Shown here: positions 42,223-52,865 of the stretch, one piece after another
Layout of the letters: every line of letters starts with the position of its first letter
How positions within the stretch are numbered: position 1 is the stretch's first letter
Assembly (NCBI GenBank): GCA_948144175.1
Contig: CANXME010002183.1
Location: 248,001 to 312,000, forward strand
DNA from: Closterium sp. NIES-65
Lineage: Eukaryota; Streptophyta; Zygnematophyceae; Desmidiales; Closteriaceae
Length of the DNA stretch: 64,000 nucleotides
Direction: 5' to 3'
Notes under the pieces: generated by a model
The model's input: only the letters and a program-made list of their open reading frames with translations
Databases searched by the model: none
Told to the model about the DNA's origin: nothing
Translations under genes and position numbers: made by a program

Positions 42223-42452
42223 ACTTAGCTTTGTACTGTGATCTATATATCCTGCACCTGCCTATGTACCTTTGCTAGGTTGTGATCACTGTCTTGCTTG
42301 TTCACCTTGATTTATAATCCTGCATGTGAACTGGCCTTTTGGCCTTCGAACTTGTGCTCGGAATGTGTGGTGACGTTGTGATCCACCCTGAGCTTGCCTT
42401 GCTTGACTGGTCTTGTGACCCCTTGTTCTCCCCCACTTTGCCTATAGGGGTG
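42223..42452 (+). other. 3' tail and polypurine tract of Copia IK
   Basis: A non-coding tail matching 830-964 in its last 130 bp, ending TATAGGGGTG immediately before the LTR. Confidence 0.7.
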
Positions 42453-42565
42453 TGTCAAACATTCATGCTATAGTCTTTCTAGGCTGTAGTGGGGTAGGTA
42501 GTATGGGGTGCAGTTTACTAGGGTTACATATTTGTACCCAACTCATTCCTGGTAATTCTTTCACA
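42453..42565 (+). repeat. 3' LTR of Copia IK
   Basis: 113 bp, TGTCAAACATTC...TTCTTTCACA, pairing with 29521-29647 but about 14 bp shorter. Confidence 0.8.
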
Positions 42566-42570
42566 AAAAA

Positions 42571-43569
42571 CCACGAGAAGCAATATTTTTCGTTAGAGTA
42601 TCTTTATAGGATACTTTTAACGAATTCTTACTTTCGTGGGTGTTCGGGTGGAGTTTCCCGGTCGGTGCAGAGTTTTTTTTCGCGGAGCCCCGATTTGCCT
42701 CGGAGATTTCCCCTGATGCTGGCCGGTCGTGACGTTTTTTATTCGCGCCATCATTTTCTCCTTTTTTCACCCGCTCCGAAGTCGCCACGCCGTCGCCCTT
42801 TTCTGCTTTTCGGATCTTTACGCGATCGTTAGGTCGATCCGCGGTTACTGGCGATTCCCGTTTTTTTACTTCGGGGGTGCTCCACTGTTGCTGCCCAAAA
42901 GTGCCGCACGTGCTTTCTTCATTTTGTAGCACGACAAAAATTGATGCCTCGCTGCGCCGCAAAAATTCGCATTTTGTCGGTTACTGCTTCGCGTCAAATT
43001 TGTCGATATCCATTGGTTCGGCGAACGTGGGGGGTACCGATCGCTCCGTGCTGAATGTACGGTTCGGCCCGTAACGTCGTGTTTCGGGTTGACCACGAGT
43101 CAAAGCGTCGTATCGTTCAGCAGTACGCACGATGTCGCGGTAATTATTATAGTTCGCTGCAATGACCTGCTGGCGAATCTCCAATTTTAACCCTTCTGTG
43201 TACGCCTGGATTTTTTCGCCTTCGGTCAGGTCAGTGATGCGGTTGAACAATAGCTCCATCTGCTGCGTGCACGCTGCTACACTACTGTACTGTTTGTGTC
43301 GGTGTATTTGCTGCCGCGCCATGTAGGTTGTATTAATTGGCTCGAAACGTTCTATGAGGTCTGCCCGAAACTGCGCCCACGTTTTCTCCGAGTGGGCCAC
43401 GTCAGTGTAATAAATCCACTCGAGTGCTGGTTCCCGCAACAGTGTCGCTGCGAGCCGAATTCTTGCTGCGTCGTGTGTCGGGGTCGAACACCCAATGGCC
43501 TCGAAGTAAATTTCGAGGGTCGCCACAAATCGGCGAAGGTGGTGCCATCGGTCCGTGAAATGCCGGTGT
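42571..43569 (-). pseudogene. Gypsy N gag, central and C-terminal part
   Basis: The 181-codon frame 42981-43526 matches the Ty3/Gypsy gag core: WIYYTDV, W-X2-F-X-DLIERFEPIN, ARQQIHRHKQYSSVAACTQQM, ITDLTEGEKIQAYTEGL and IRQQVIAANY. The TAA at its end precedes a Lys/Glu-rich tail (42571-42962). In another frame at about 42920-42960, CGAARHQFLSC could be the remains of a zinc knuckle lacking its first Cys. M (TSD GGTGT) separates this part from the N-terminus at 50721. Confidence 0.75.
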
Positions 43570-43701
43570 TGAGAAAACTAGAATGAGAATGGATGAACTA
43601 TGAAAGAGTTGGGTACAAGTACTAACCCTAATTGGGTTGTACCCCTTATGGGCTACCCCACTACAGCCTACACAAAATGCATAAGCTATTATGTTCTGAC
43701 A
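43570..43701 (-). repeat. 3' LTR of Copia M
   Basis: 132 bp, TGTCAGAACATA...TTTTCTCA, with TATGGGGGTG at 43702-43711. Confidence 0.9.
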
Positions 43702-43913
43702 CACCCCCATAGGCAAAGTGGGGGAGAACAAGGGGTCACAAGACCAGTCAAGCAAAGCAAAGCAAGCTCAGGGTGGATCACAAAGTCACCACACATTCCG
43801 AGCACAAAGTCAAGACCACAAGGCAGTTCACATGCAGGAGTACATATATATATATATAAAAGGCTAGACAAGCAAGAGCAGGTGCATATATATATGTAAC
43901 AGTACAAACAAGG

Positions 43914-45715
43914 TCAAGAGGTGAGTAAGTGAGGCAAGGCAGGCACACGATCCAGCTGAGTACAGAAGCGCTGATGATCACAAGGCGCAAGCGCCTTGGT
44001 GAAGATATCAGCAGTGCTGGCCTCAGAGGCCACGTACGCAAGGCGCAGCTGACCACGCTGCTACAGCTCACGAGCAAGAAAGTAGCGGAGAGCAATGTGC
44101 TTCGTTCTGTGCTCCAGTCGCTGCTCCCGACACAAGGCCAGCATGGCCTTGTTGTCTACGTACAGCACTGGAGGAGAACGAGGCGGCTCTCCGAGGTCGG
44201 TCAGCAGGTAGGTGAGCCAGCGAAGCTCCTGTGCAGCCATGACTCCTGCGTAGATCTCAGCCTCACAACTGGAGCCGAGAACAGAAGACAAGCGAGTAGC
44301 CTGCCACGAAACAGAGCCGGAACCAAGGCTGAAGGTGTAACCCTGTGACGACCGTTGCGTAGCCTGGTCGTCAGCCCAAGAAGCGTCTGCGTGCCCAGTG
44401 AGGACCACTGGACTCTGCCCTCCAAGCACAAGCCCCATGCCTGACGTACTGCACAAGTAGCGCAACACCCTCTTCGCTGCAGCCATGTGCTCTGGTCGGT
44501 GTCTCCCAGGAGCAACATAGCGTGCGAGAATGCTACGAGGGTATGCAAGGTCAGGTCGTGTGCAGGTCATCAGGTACATGAGGCAGCCAACAAGCTCTGG
44601 GTACGGGCCACTCGACTCTACGGACTCATCCGAAGGCAGAGCTGAGAGCGAGTGGCGAGTAGACAGAGGAGTGGCCTGAGGAAAGGAGTACGTGAAGCCG
44701 AAGCGCTGAAGGACCTGCTGCACCATGTGTGACTGAGTCAGGGTAATGGTGCAGCGTGCTCTGTCCCGGGTGATCTGCAAGCCAAGGTAGCTGCGCAGTT
44801 CACCCAGGTCAGTGCACGTGTGTCTCTTCTGCAGCTCGGACTTCACGTGGGCGAGTCCAACAGTGTCAGGTGTGGCAAAGACCTAGTCGTCGACGTACAC
44901 GAGGATGTAGAACGACGGCAGAGAAGTGTCGGTGCGTAGAAACAGCGACGGGTCGGCAGTATAGGGAGCAAACCCAAGAGCCGCAAGTGTAGTCCTCAGT
45001 GTGTCGTGCCACTCACGCGGTGCTTGGCGGAGACCATAGACTGGCCGCCGGAGGCTCCACTGGGTGCCAGGAGGAAAAGTCCCAGTGAAGCCAGGTGGGC
45101 GGCGCAGCCAGATCTCCTCGTACAGGCTGCCCTGCAGGAAAGCAGTGCTGAAGTCAAGAGAGTGTAGCTCGCAGTCACGGTGAGCAGCTACGTGCAGCAG
45201 TACCCGAAGAGTGGTCATCTTCAGGGTGGGAGAGAAGGTCCGAAAGTAGTCAACTCCCTGCCACTGACTGAAACCACGAGCCACGTAACGCGCCTTGAAG
45301 ACAGGCGGAGAACCCGGCGGCCGCTTCACCCAGAAAATCCACATTCCACTGACGATGTTCGCCCCAGGAGGGGGAACGTCGTCAACGTAGGTGCCTGTGG
45401 ACTTCCAGGAAGCCATCTCTGCGTCCATAGCTGCCTGCCACTGAGAGGAGTAGGGACCCTCTATCGCCTCCGCGTAAGAGCGCGGAGTCGGGATGTCAAG
45501 TGCATCCGGGTCTCCCTCAGGGGTAAGCAGTACGGACACGAGATGAGGTGAAGCAGCAGCCAAACACTGGAACTCCTCGTGCCTGTCCTCAAGGACGTCC
45601 GTGCCAAGGGCACACTCACCCCCGACGGACGGAGGACAGGTAGACTCAGACTCAGCAACAAGACTGGCAGCGTAGTCTAGGCGACAGCGAGCAGCAAAGT
45701 CGACGAGCTCAGCAA
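43914..45715 (-). pseudogene. Copia M reverse transcriptase and RNase H
   Basis: RT N-terminal half (44883-45563) has PPPGANIVSGMWIF, LDFSTAFLQG and YVDD (44886-44897), followed by TAG (44883-44885). The second half with RNase H (44061-44846) has DASWADDQ, CEAEIYAG and YVDNKAML, up to a TAG at 44061 replacing CAG in AREL-Q-QRGQL. It then continues to HLLTS at 43914. Both main stops are single-base changes. Confidence 0.85.
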
Positions 45716-46740
45716 CTAGTGCAGACGAAGCAGTGGACTCAAAGGAAGGGTCAGTGACAAAGTAGCAAGGAGACGCGTGACAGTAGGACTGGCAGCACGA
45801 AGAGAGTCCGACTCCGGGTCGGCAAGAGCATGAAGAGAGGACTCAGGAAGAGAAGGCAAAGGGGCACGCAGAGGAGCAGTGGACGCACGCAGAGACATCC
45901 GGTGTGTGCCAGGGACTGGAGGAGGACGCTGACGCGAACCACCACCACTAGTGCGAGCAGCATGGACAGGCAACGCAGGGCGAGACGCAGGCTCACGACG
46001 CTCAGCAAGACCTCCAGTAGGACCAGTGTAGGGAGAAGGAGCAGGCAGTGGGAAGGCGGGCTGTAACTGTAACTGTGATGGGACATGCTGTGGACACTCT
46101 AAGGGAGGAGAAGGACCAGTAGAAGGCGGGAGATCAAGAACCTGCTGAAGGAGCGGAACGAAGTACAGCCGTGGCCGCGCGGCGACTCTACACACAGCAG
46201 GGACAGCACCAGTACCCCAAGCGGTAGCACCAGCGCCAGCAGCACCTCCAGCTCCAGTACCTCCAGCAGCACCAGTAGCACCCCCAACAGCTCCATGACC
46301 GACAGCAGTAGCCTCAGTGCCAACACCCTCAGCAGCTCCAGCTCCAGAAGTACCCGCAGGCTTAGGAGCTCCAGTACTCCCAGTACGAGCACCTTCGGGA
46401 CCCGCGGCACCAGCACCCTCAGCAGCCGAAGAACCTCCAGCTCCAGCAGTACGCCTCCAGCGCCGGGCAAACCACTCGCGCAGCTCCTGTGGAGAGAGTG
46501 GCTCCCGCCGAGACGAAGCACCCGGAAAACCGCCAGGCACAGCACCGCCAGACGCCAAACGAGCAGGCCCAGCTCCCTCAGGCTCCGCACCCCCACGCTC
46601 AGCACCTCCAGGCGTAGCACCCCCCGGCGCAGCACCCCCACGCTCAGCACCCCCAGGCTCAGCACCCCCAGTCGTAGTACCCTCAGTCTCAGCACCCCCA
46701 CGCTCAGCACCCCTAGAGTCAGCACCCCCAGGCACAGCAC
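45716..46740 (-). pseudogene. Copia M integrase-RT linker
   Basis: About 339 open codons: GGAEPGGAERGGA-type repeats (46560-46735), LREWFARRW, an Ala/Gly-rich zone, YFVPLLQQVLDLPP, PSPYTGPTGGLAERRE and SPTVTRLLAT. The frame is then lost by a 1-nt deletion at about 45758. The same deletion is present in O. Confidence 0.75.
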
Positions 46741-48069
46741 CCTAAGCAGCACCAGAGTCACCAGCGACCTTGACAGGCTCAACTGCGTCTACCTGGGACA
46801 CACCTGAAGGGGCAGGACCCTAAGGGGGAAGGGGGTCTACCGGGGGGGGTCCTGGCACAAGGAAGAGCGGCGGCGGGGGGAGGGACGGAGTGCGGTAGGG
46901 GAAGAGACGGTAGTAGGGGACCGACTCGTCGAACGTGACGTCCTGGGAGGACAGAACACGGCGAGAGGTGGGGTGGTAGAACTGCCACCCTGGAGCGTCA
47001 GGGGGGAAGCCAAGGAAGACGCAAGGAGCAGCACGAGGGGACAGCTTGTCCGCAGACAAGTCGCGGACAAACGCCCGAGATCCCCAGACACCGAACACAG
47101 ACGCATCGCCAACCTTCCCCGTCCACAGCAAAGCTGGGGAAGTCTCCGGCCTGGAGACCCTGGGCTGAAGTTTGATCTGATGCGCCGCGTACCTCACCGC
47201 AGACGGCCACAGAAAATGGGGGGCAGTTGCATGCATCATGGACGTACGGGCGACGTCCATGACCATGCCAATGCGGCGCTCAGCAATCCAATTTTGTTGT
47301 GGAGAGTCCGGAAGCGTGAAGGTCTGGCGGATGCCTCGTGCACGACAGTAGGCTCGCAGAAGGCCAGAGGAGAACTCTCAGCCTCTGTCAGAGTGCAGAC
47401 GCAGAACAGGAAAGTCCGAGCCGAAGCTCTGCCTGAGCTGGAGACGAGCTGCGCGGATCCAGCCGATCAACACCTCAGTGACATCACCCTTGCTGCGCAA
47501 GGGGAAGACCGTGGTGTAACGCGAGTAGTCGTCAACCACCAGCAGGAAGTAGCGCTCGTGACCGTGTCCACGGACGCGGGCCGGGCCCCACACGTCCATG
47601 TGAAGCGTCTGCAGCGGGGCCTCTGTCGGAGGAAACTGGGAGGAGTGAGGGGCAGCCCGCTGCCGCCCCTCGACACAGGGGACGCAGGCAGGGGCAGGCC
47701 CCGGAGGAAGGGGAGGGAGGGACCGGGGAAGATCAGAGACAAGGACACGGGAGGCCATGCCTCGGAGACGAAGCAGGGAGGGGTGACCAAGGCGGTGGTG
47801 CCAGAGGAGAGTCTCGTGAGACAGGAGGCGACACGAGCAGGGGGCAGACTCAGGACCAGACCTGGACGCTGCAGCAAACACCTGACCCGACGCAGCTACC
47901 TGACCAGACGCAGTGGGAGGAGATGCAGTGGTCAGTGTGTACAGGCTCGACCCCGGCCGACGTGTAAACGTGGCCAGGTGTCGGCCTGTCCCAGCGTCCG
48001 TGCAGTGGGTCACCCGCTGACTCGCAGGAGTGAACTGGTGAACCCCCGCATCCTGCAGGTCAGCACCAG
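46741..48069 (-). pseudogene. Copia M pre-integrase and integrase
   Basis: HHRLGHPSLLRLRGM, CVPCVEG, HMDVWGPARV, LHSDRG then TGA at 47377-47379 in place of Gly (GGEFSS), and NWIAERRIG, where N-G is N-W in this copy. The C-terminal part has CVFLGFPPDAPGWQFYH and SVPYYRLFPYR. The catalytic residues are kept. Confidence 0.8.
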
Positions 48070-48469
48070 TCACCAAGTTCGTAGAGAACGAGGGGAGGTA
48101 AAGACCAGACAGGGTGCCAGAGGGGGCCGCCGGACACGGGAGGACAGTGGAGAAGTGAGCAAGGACAGGACCCCCAGAGGGGTCTGCCAGAGAGACTGCA
48201 ACTGACCGACCAAGCGGCGTGAGTGTGGTGCGGTCTCGAAAGAAGAAGCGAGAAGCCCCCGAGTCAAGTGTGAAGGTGTGGGAGGCCGAAGCCGACGCAA
48301 TACCTCAGAGCGCAGACTCACCAGCACCTGAGGAAGCAGACGTACCAGCACCTAGAGCAGCAGCCTCGCTAGTTCCTAGAGCAGTAGCCTCACCAGCACC
48401 TAGAGCAGCAGTCTCAATGCCCGGGTCGGGCGGAAAACACCAGTAACAGTCACCCTCATCACTAACAGT
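48070..48469 (-). pseudogene. Copia M aspartic protease
   Basis: TLDSGASRFFFRD near 48240 is the active site, followed by LPSFSTNLVTGADLQDAG. A stop near 48302 separates it from the Ala/Gly spacer that ends gag. Confidence 0.75.
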
Positions 48470-49357
48470 CACAGCATACATGGCAGCAAGAATAGCATCA
48501 AAGTCAAGGTCAAAGATAGCTACTCCCGCCCTAGACATCTCGCCCCAGCGAGGGATCTCAGTGGCCTCAGGGAACTGGTGACGCCAAGCGTCCGTCAGGC
48601 GGCCAAAGCAGCGCTCGGTGGAGTGCGCACCACCGCACTGCTCACCCGCGCGGTCGCCGGTGCGTAGGACGTAGGTGCACGGACCAGTACCCCCACCCCG
48701 CTGGCGTGCAGCGTACCACTCACGGAGCTGCTGAGGGTGGGGGGATGTCACGAGTGCGCTGCTGCTGGTGCTGCTGCTGCTGGCGCAGACCACCACCGGA
48801 GCTGACCCTCTGCGCAGCGCCACCCCGACCAGCTCCACCTCCTCCGCCGCCGCCTCCGCCACCTCCGCCACCTCCGCCACCTCCGCCACCTCCGCTCCCA
48901 CCGCCACCGCCGCCTCCGCCTCCGCCTCCACTGCCGCCACCGACACCTCCACCCCCGCCACCACTCCCACCACCACCCCCACCCCCTCCACTGCCTCCAC
49001 CGCCACCTCCGCCACCCCCGCCAGCCCCTCCAGCGCCCTTTCCCCCCTTGCCCTTGCCGGTGCGGCATCTCCCGCTCGAAGCAGACGCAGCGCCGACCGA
49101 CTCGAAACCAACGAGGTCGGCCGCAGCAGCAGAGGCAACAGAGGGCAGGAGGGGGGAGGGAGAACACCCCTCAAAGATGGGGTGCGAGGGTCACCACGAG
49201 AGGCTCCTACAGCGACTATGCTCTTCTCTGCTGCTAGGAGGGCCTTCTCGAGGAGGTCAACGGTGAGAGTGGTGGAGCAAACTGAGAGGAAGTGGTCCCT
49301 GACTACGCGGAGAGTGTCAGGGAGCTGGGTGACTATGTAGTAGAGGGTGATGTACAT

Positions 49358-49388
<31 letters not shown>

Positions 49389-49847
49389 CTAGGCGCAGAA
49401 CTCAGCAGGAAGCGCAGCGCGGTAGCGAGTGTCACTAGTGCGGAGGTGCGTAATGAGGTCAGCGACAGTGGGAAAGGCAGCAAGGTCAGGGAAGAGGTAC
49501 GGTAGCATGAGGCGGCTCAGTGCAGCAGTGGCAGGGGAAGAGTAGCGTGCAACTACAGCGTCGTACAAGGTCTGAGCACTCTTGTACTGGCTAAAGTGCG
49601 CACGCTCAGAGGTAGGCAGGTGGCGACGCACAGCAAGACGTGCAGCAGCATTGCGTGTGGCCCACTGTGAGTGAACAGTGGCGTCAGCATCAGCAGCAAG
49701 GGCAGGAGAGGCGCCAGAGGTAAGGTCAAAGAGGGAGAGACCGTCTGCCCTATCGCACTGTAGGAAAAGCTGCAGGTCATCTAGCCAGACGTCAAAGTCA
49801 ATTGCCCGACCCTCAGCGTCAAAAGCGAGGACACTAGGGGTAGCCAT
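48470..49847 (-). pseudogene. Copia M gag, frameshifted
   Basis: Starts MATPSVLAFDAEGRAIDFDVW (ATG at 49845-49847) and is open to 49389, where a 29-nt G run (49358-49386 on plus) shifts the frame. YITLYYIVTQLPDTL resumes in the next phase. A deletion in the G run near 49191 shifts it again through the Gly-rich region, and a second indel near 48741 restores it for the Cys/His motif (CTYVLRTGDRAG...CGGAH...CF) and IPRWGEMSRAGVAIFDL. Confidence 0.8.
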
Positions 49848-50554
49848 GACAGCAGTAGACTAGCAGCGCGAACAGTAGGGTAAGGGCAGTGCAGTGATAG
49901 AGGCGGTGCTCTTACCGGACAGGGCGGCTCGGGCGGCTCGGCGGCTCGGCAACAACTGCGGCTCGACGACTCGGCGGCACAGGCGGCTCGGGCGGCTCGG
50001 GCGACTCGGCGGCTTGGGCGGCTCGGGCGGCTCGGGCGGCTCGGGCGGCTCGGCGACTCGGTAGGTCGGGCGGCTCGGCGTGGTGCGGCGGCTCGGGCGG
50101 CTCGGGTGGCGGGCGGCTCGGCAGCAGGCGGCGGCGCCGGCGGCTCGGTGGTGACGGCGGGGCCGCGTGGGGACGGCGGCGGGGCCGGCAGAGGCGGCGC
50201 CGGGGCCCCAAAGGTAGGCGACGGGGCCACACGGCGGCGGATCGGGGCCGGGAAGGGCGGCGCCGGGGCCGCGGGGTAGGCGACGGGGTCGCAGGGCGGC
50301 GGATCGGGGCCGGGAAGGGCGGCGCCGGGGCTGCGGGGCAGGCGACGGGGCCGCTAGGGCGGCGGATCGGGGCCGGGAAGGGCGGCGCGACGCAGCCGCT
50401 AGGGCGGCGCGAGGGGATGGGGGCCGCGAGGGCGACGCTACGGGGCCGCTAAGGCGGCGCGACAGGGTCAAGAGAGGGGAGCGCGACTCGGGCAAGGGCT
50501 GAGCGCGCTCCGGGCAGGGAAAAAAAAAATTCGAATCGTTGGGCCCTAGGAACA
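49848..50554 (-). other. GC-rich leader of Copia M
   Basis: CGGCTCGGGCGGCTCGGGCGG-type arrays (49918-50120) and about 65-bp units with GGGCGGCGCCGGGGCCGCGG (50200-50400). A T-run (minus) and GGGCCCAAC follow near the primer site. No coding signal is present. Confidence 0.65.
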
Positions 50555-50583
50555 GTTCCCACGAGGGAACCTGCTCGATACCA
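50555..50583 (-). promoter_or_regulatory. primer-binding site and hairpin of Copia M
   Basis: TGGTATCGAGCAGG (minus) adjoins the LTR. The perfect stem GTTCCC-ACGA-GGGAAC occupies 50555-50570. Confidence 0.85.
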
Positions 50584-50715
50584 TGAGAAAACTAGAATGA
50601 GAATGGATGAACTATGAAAGAGTTGGGTACAAGTACTAACCCTAATTGGGTTGTACCCTTTATGGGCTACCCCACTACAGCCTACACAAAATGCATAAGC
50701 TATGATGTTGTGACT
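50584..50715 (-). repeat. 5' LTR of Copia M
   Basis: 132 bp, matching 43570-43701 except for about four substitutions, three of them in the last dozen bases at the outer end. Confidence 0.9.
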
Positions 50716-50720
50716 GGTGT

Positions 50721-50903
50721 CTCTGCCGCTGCTGCTGCTATCGCTGCTACGTTCGCTGCTGCATTGACTGCTGCGGTGGGGGCTGCGGATTGGTTTGTCA
50801 GAAGGGCCTCGATTCGCCGAATCGCCGCCAGCGTCTGTTCCACGTCGGTGCGAAGGCTGGTGATGTAGCTCGTCGTCGCGTAATTGTCTCCTTGGCCCTC
50901 CAT
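50721..50903 (-). pseudogene. Gypsy N gag, N-terminus
   Basis: Starts MEGQGDNYATTSYITSL (ATG at 50901-50903). It has a helical Arg/Glu segment and an Ala-rich run, reaching the GGTGT duplication; across M it continues as AETPAFHGP. The gag core at 43526 is in another phase, so an indel lies at about 43540. Confidence 0.6.
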
Positions 50904-51071
50904 GCCTGAGATTGCGCGTTCGAAAACCGAAATTGAGGGGGAGTGAAAAACACAGAACCGGTTTTACGTACCCGAAATCGGTGTTAAACAGTCGTCGCCC
51001 CCGCGGTTTTTTTAAGACTCCGTTTTAGTGGTCGAAAAACTTCGCGTGTAAATGGCTCTTATTACCAAGTG
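50904..51071 (-). other. leader of Gypsy N with a possible primer site
   Basis: Non-coding. On the minus strand TGGTAATAAGAGCC (near 51056-51069) follows an LTR-like end TCCTCACACT and resembles a decayed TGGTATCAGAGCC primer site. Confidence 0.4.
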
Positions 51072-51305
51072 TGAGGATCTAGGATCGAGCTCAGGAAAGA
51101 GAGTTTGAATTGAATGAATCACCTAGGTACAACACGAGGCTATATATATGCTCGACACAAGGCCCAGTAACCAGGTGTTACGTGAAGGTTCTGAGGGTCG
51201 CGAAGCGTCCCGAACAGACCATTCCCGAATTTGGTAGAAGGCAATTCGGTGGCAACCGAAAAGCCAGAATTCGGTGCACGCAACCTAGCTCGGTGCTATA
51301 ACTTT
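51072..51305 (-). repeat. LTR-like repeat, first copy
   Basis: Shares an ordered series of blocks with 54002-54230: GTGTGAGGATC, GGTACAACA, TATATATA, GACACAAGG, AGAAGGTT and GGTGACAATC / GGTGGCAACC. On the minus strand it ends TCCTCACA next to the possible Gypsy N primer site, so it is probably the 3' part of that element's long LTR. Confidence 0.5.
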
Positions 51306-51428
51306 AATAAAATATAGGAGGGCACCTAGCCTAGGAAATCAAGCAATTCATGCATGCATAAAATAATCCTTTGTTAGAAATAGCATAATAAAGTAAAGGC
51401 AAGCAAGCATAGCTGGCATAAGCCGTCG

Positions 51429-51979
51429 TACTCTTACATGTTTGGGGGCGTCGGCACTGGATTAGCGCCGCTTCTAAAGGCGAGAGTGGTGATGGACAAA
51501 TGAATGTACGTGGAAATGGATTCAGGGGTGGAAAAGATGGCATGGTACCATGCAAAGAAGCTGGGAGCATTAGGAGTGGCTGGTTGGAAGTGAGGGTGAC
51601 GGATGAGCGGAAGCTGTAAGAATGGGAAATGAAGGACATAGTAATTACTGGGTGGGAGTGCCATGGATATTTCCGAGCGGGAATGGAACAGTCTATTAGA
51701 AATGCGAGGAGTGGGTTGCTTCATGCGCTGATTTGTATCTTGATGATGATCAAGGCGTGGCAAGGGGACATGCTGTACATTCTAGAAAATGTAGACATGG
51801 CCGGCGACATATGGAAACAGGTGCAGCTATCGCATGAGGAAGTGACAAGCGCGCAACACAGGCAGCAAGATGCACTGGGTGCGCATAAATTGGCGGAATG
51901 GAGTGGGCAAGGCCGCAATCCGCTACCGGTTCTCAATGATGGAGCGGCCATCTCCTCTGCTGGTGGAAGATGTATTTGA
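51429..51979 (+). pseudogene. DNA cytosine-5 methyltransferase-like fragment, decayed
   Basis: Two adjoining frames show m5C-methyltransferase motifs in order. Phase 1 (from 51432): FGGVGTGLAPLLKA (motif I, cofactor loop), a TGA at 51501, then MYVEMDSGVEKMAWYHAKKL (motif II region). Phase 2 (ATG 51629, 116 codons): DIVITGWECHGYFRAG, with motif IV Cys at residue 11 but ECH where PCQ is usual, ARSGLLHAL, and YILENVDMAGD with ENV (motif VI) at 53-55. A frameshifted G-X-G-X-A-X-RYR near 51905-51935 may be motif VIII. Such genes are known inside retroelements of some algae. At least one stop and two frameshifts make it inactive. Confidence 0.7.
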
Positions 51980-52865
51980 AACGAGATGGACACAAGTGCC
52001 AATGACCACGCCATATCATTGTTGAAGGGAGTTGGTCCCGCCCTCACTTGTACGAAGCCCACTTCGTGGTCAGGTACGCAGGAGGTGCAGCCGACTTGGA
52101 CGAGCATGTCGATGAAGTCAGTTGATCTGCGGGGATCACTGTAAAGCCATCGACGAGGGAGGTCGATGGCGGATTTCGACCTGGGTGGTCGACGAAGGTG
52201 TTCGTCGATATGTGGGAACGCCGACGTAGGGATGCCGACTGACGGTGTCAACCAGGGTGGTCGACGAGCATGTGCAGTAGATGGCGGGTTCTTACCGCCA
52301 AGACGACACCACCTTCTGAGCTACCCATTCGACCAAATTGGTGGTCGACAAAAGCGGTGGTCGAGAGGCGCTGCTCGACGGAGCAGCATCGAACTAGTCA
52401 AAAGAAGCTGCTCGACTGCGAAACTTGGCAGGCGTGCGGGTTTTGCCTCGGAGGCATTGGCGAAGTCCTCTAGCGCGATCGTCGGCACGTGGCCGACTTG
52501 GCACTCGCGCAACGAGCGGGATGAGGCACGACGTGCTCGACCATCTACAAGGACCTCCGAAGCGGGTGCGTGCTTGCGCTATTGTCATCCGCGGTTGCAA
52601 CGCTGTCTAGCCGCTCTGCTCTAGCGTTGGCAAGCTGCGCTGGCAGGTCATTGACTTGCAGAGTTGGCAAGCCGCCTCCCAGTTGTGTTGGCAGACTGTC
52701 AACCTGCTCTGCTCGCAGGTCGCCCTGTTGTTGCGCTGGAGGTCGACCTGCTTGGTTGCTTGGATGCTAGGTCCCAGATATAGTCACTTTGCCATTGCTT
52801 TTGCTATCATTCAGTATTCTCTTTTGCTAGTGAATATCTTGCCACATTGCTCTGTGAACACGTAA
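51980..52865. repeat. GTCGAC-rich segment, first copy
   Basis: Contains many GTCGAC / GGTCGAC hexamers and late GTTGGCAAG repeats (52625-52700). It aligns in pieces with 54431-55260, for example CACTTCGTGGTC...GTGCAGCCGA. It ends TTTTGCTAGTGAATATCTTGCC, like TTTTGCAAGTGAAACTCTTGC at 55213. It is probably part of a long LTR. No supported coding frame was found. Confidence 0.5.

Larger units (their letters stand above)
29521..42565 (+). mobile_element. Copia element IK, plus strand, carrying J and L
   Basis: LTRs of one subfamily (29521-29647, 42453-42565) and AAAAA on both sides (29516-29520, 42566-42570) delimit the element. The AAAAA flank is low-complexity, but the reading of Gypsy N across the gap supports it. 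Plus-strand content is a leader (29648-30496), then an integrase-RT linker from 31794, then RT and RNase H. Gag, protease and integrase are replaced by the inverted fragment J (30497-31793). L is inserted within the linker. The LTRs differ by several substitutions and a deletion, so IK is older than L. Confidence 0.8.
43570..50715 (-). mobile_element. Copia element M: full-length, minus strand, in Gypsy N gag
   Basis: 7,146 bp, 132-bp LTRs with about four differences, and a perfect GGTGT duplication (43565-43569, 50716-50720). The order is that of L. Lesions include a G29 run in gag, a 1-nt deletion near 49191, TGA at 47377, a frameshift near 45760, TAG after YVDD at 44883 and TAG at 44061. 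The outermost base of the 5' LTR is changed, so its TG end reads AG. Confidence 0.9.

Noticed and set aside
42561..42962. Independent host gene for a Lys/Glu-rich protein
   Set aside because: It directly follows the Gypsy gag core in the same frame after one stop, so it is better explained as the gag tail.
46973..48205. 410-codon plus-strand frame
   Set aside because: It is exactly antisense to integrase and pre-integrase of Copia M; the same shadow appears at 58860-59945 opposite Copia O.
48706..49266. Poly-Pro protein on the plus strand
   Set aside because: Antisense to the Gly-rich gag tail of Copia M; the same occurs opposite the gag of G, L and O.
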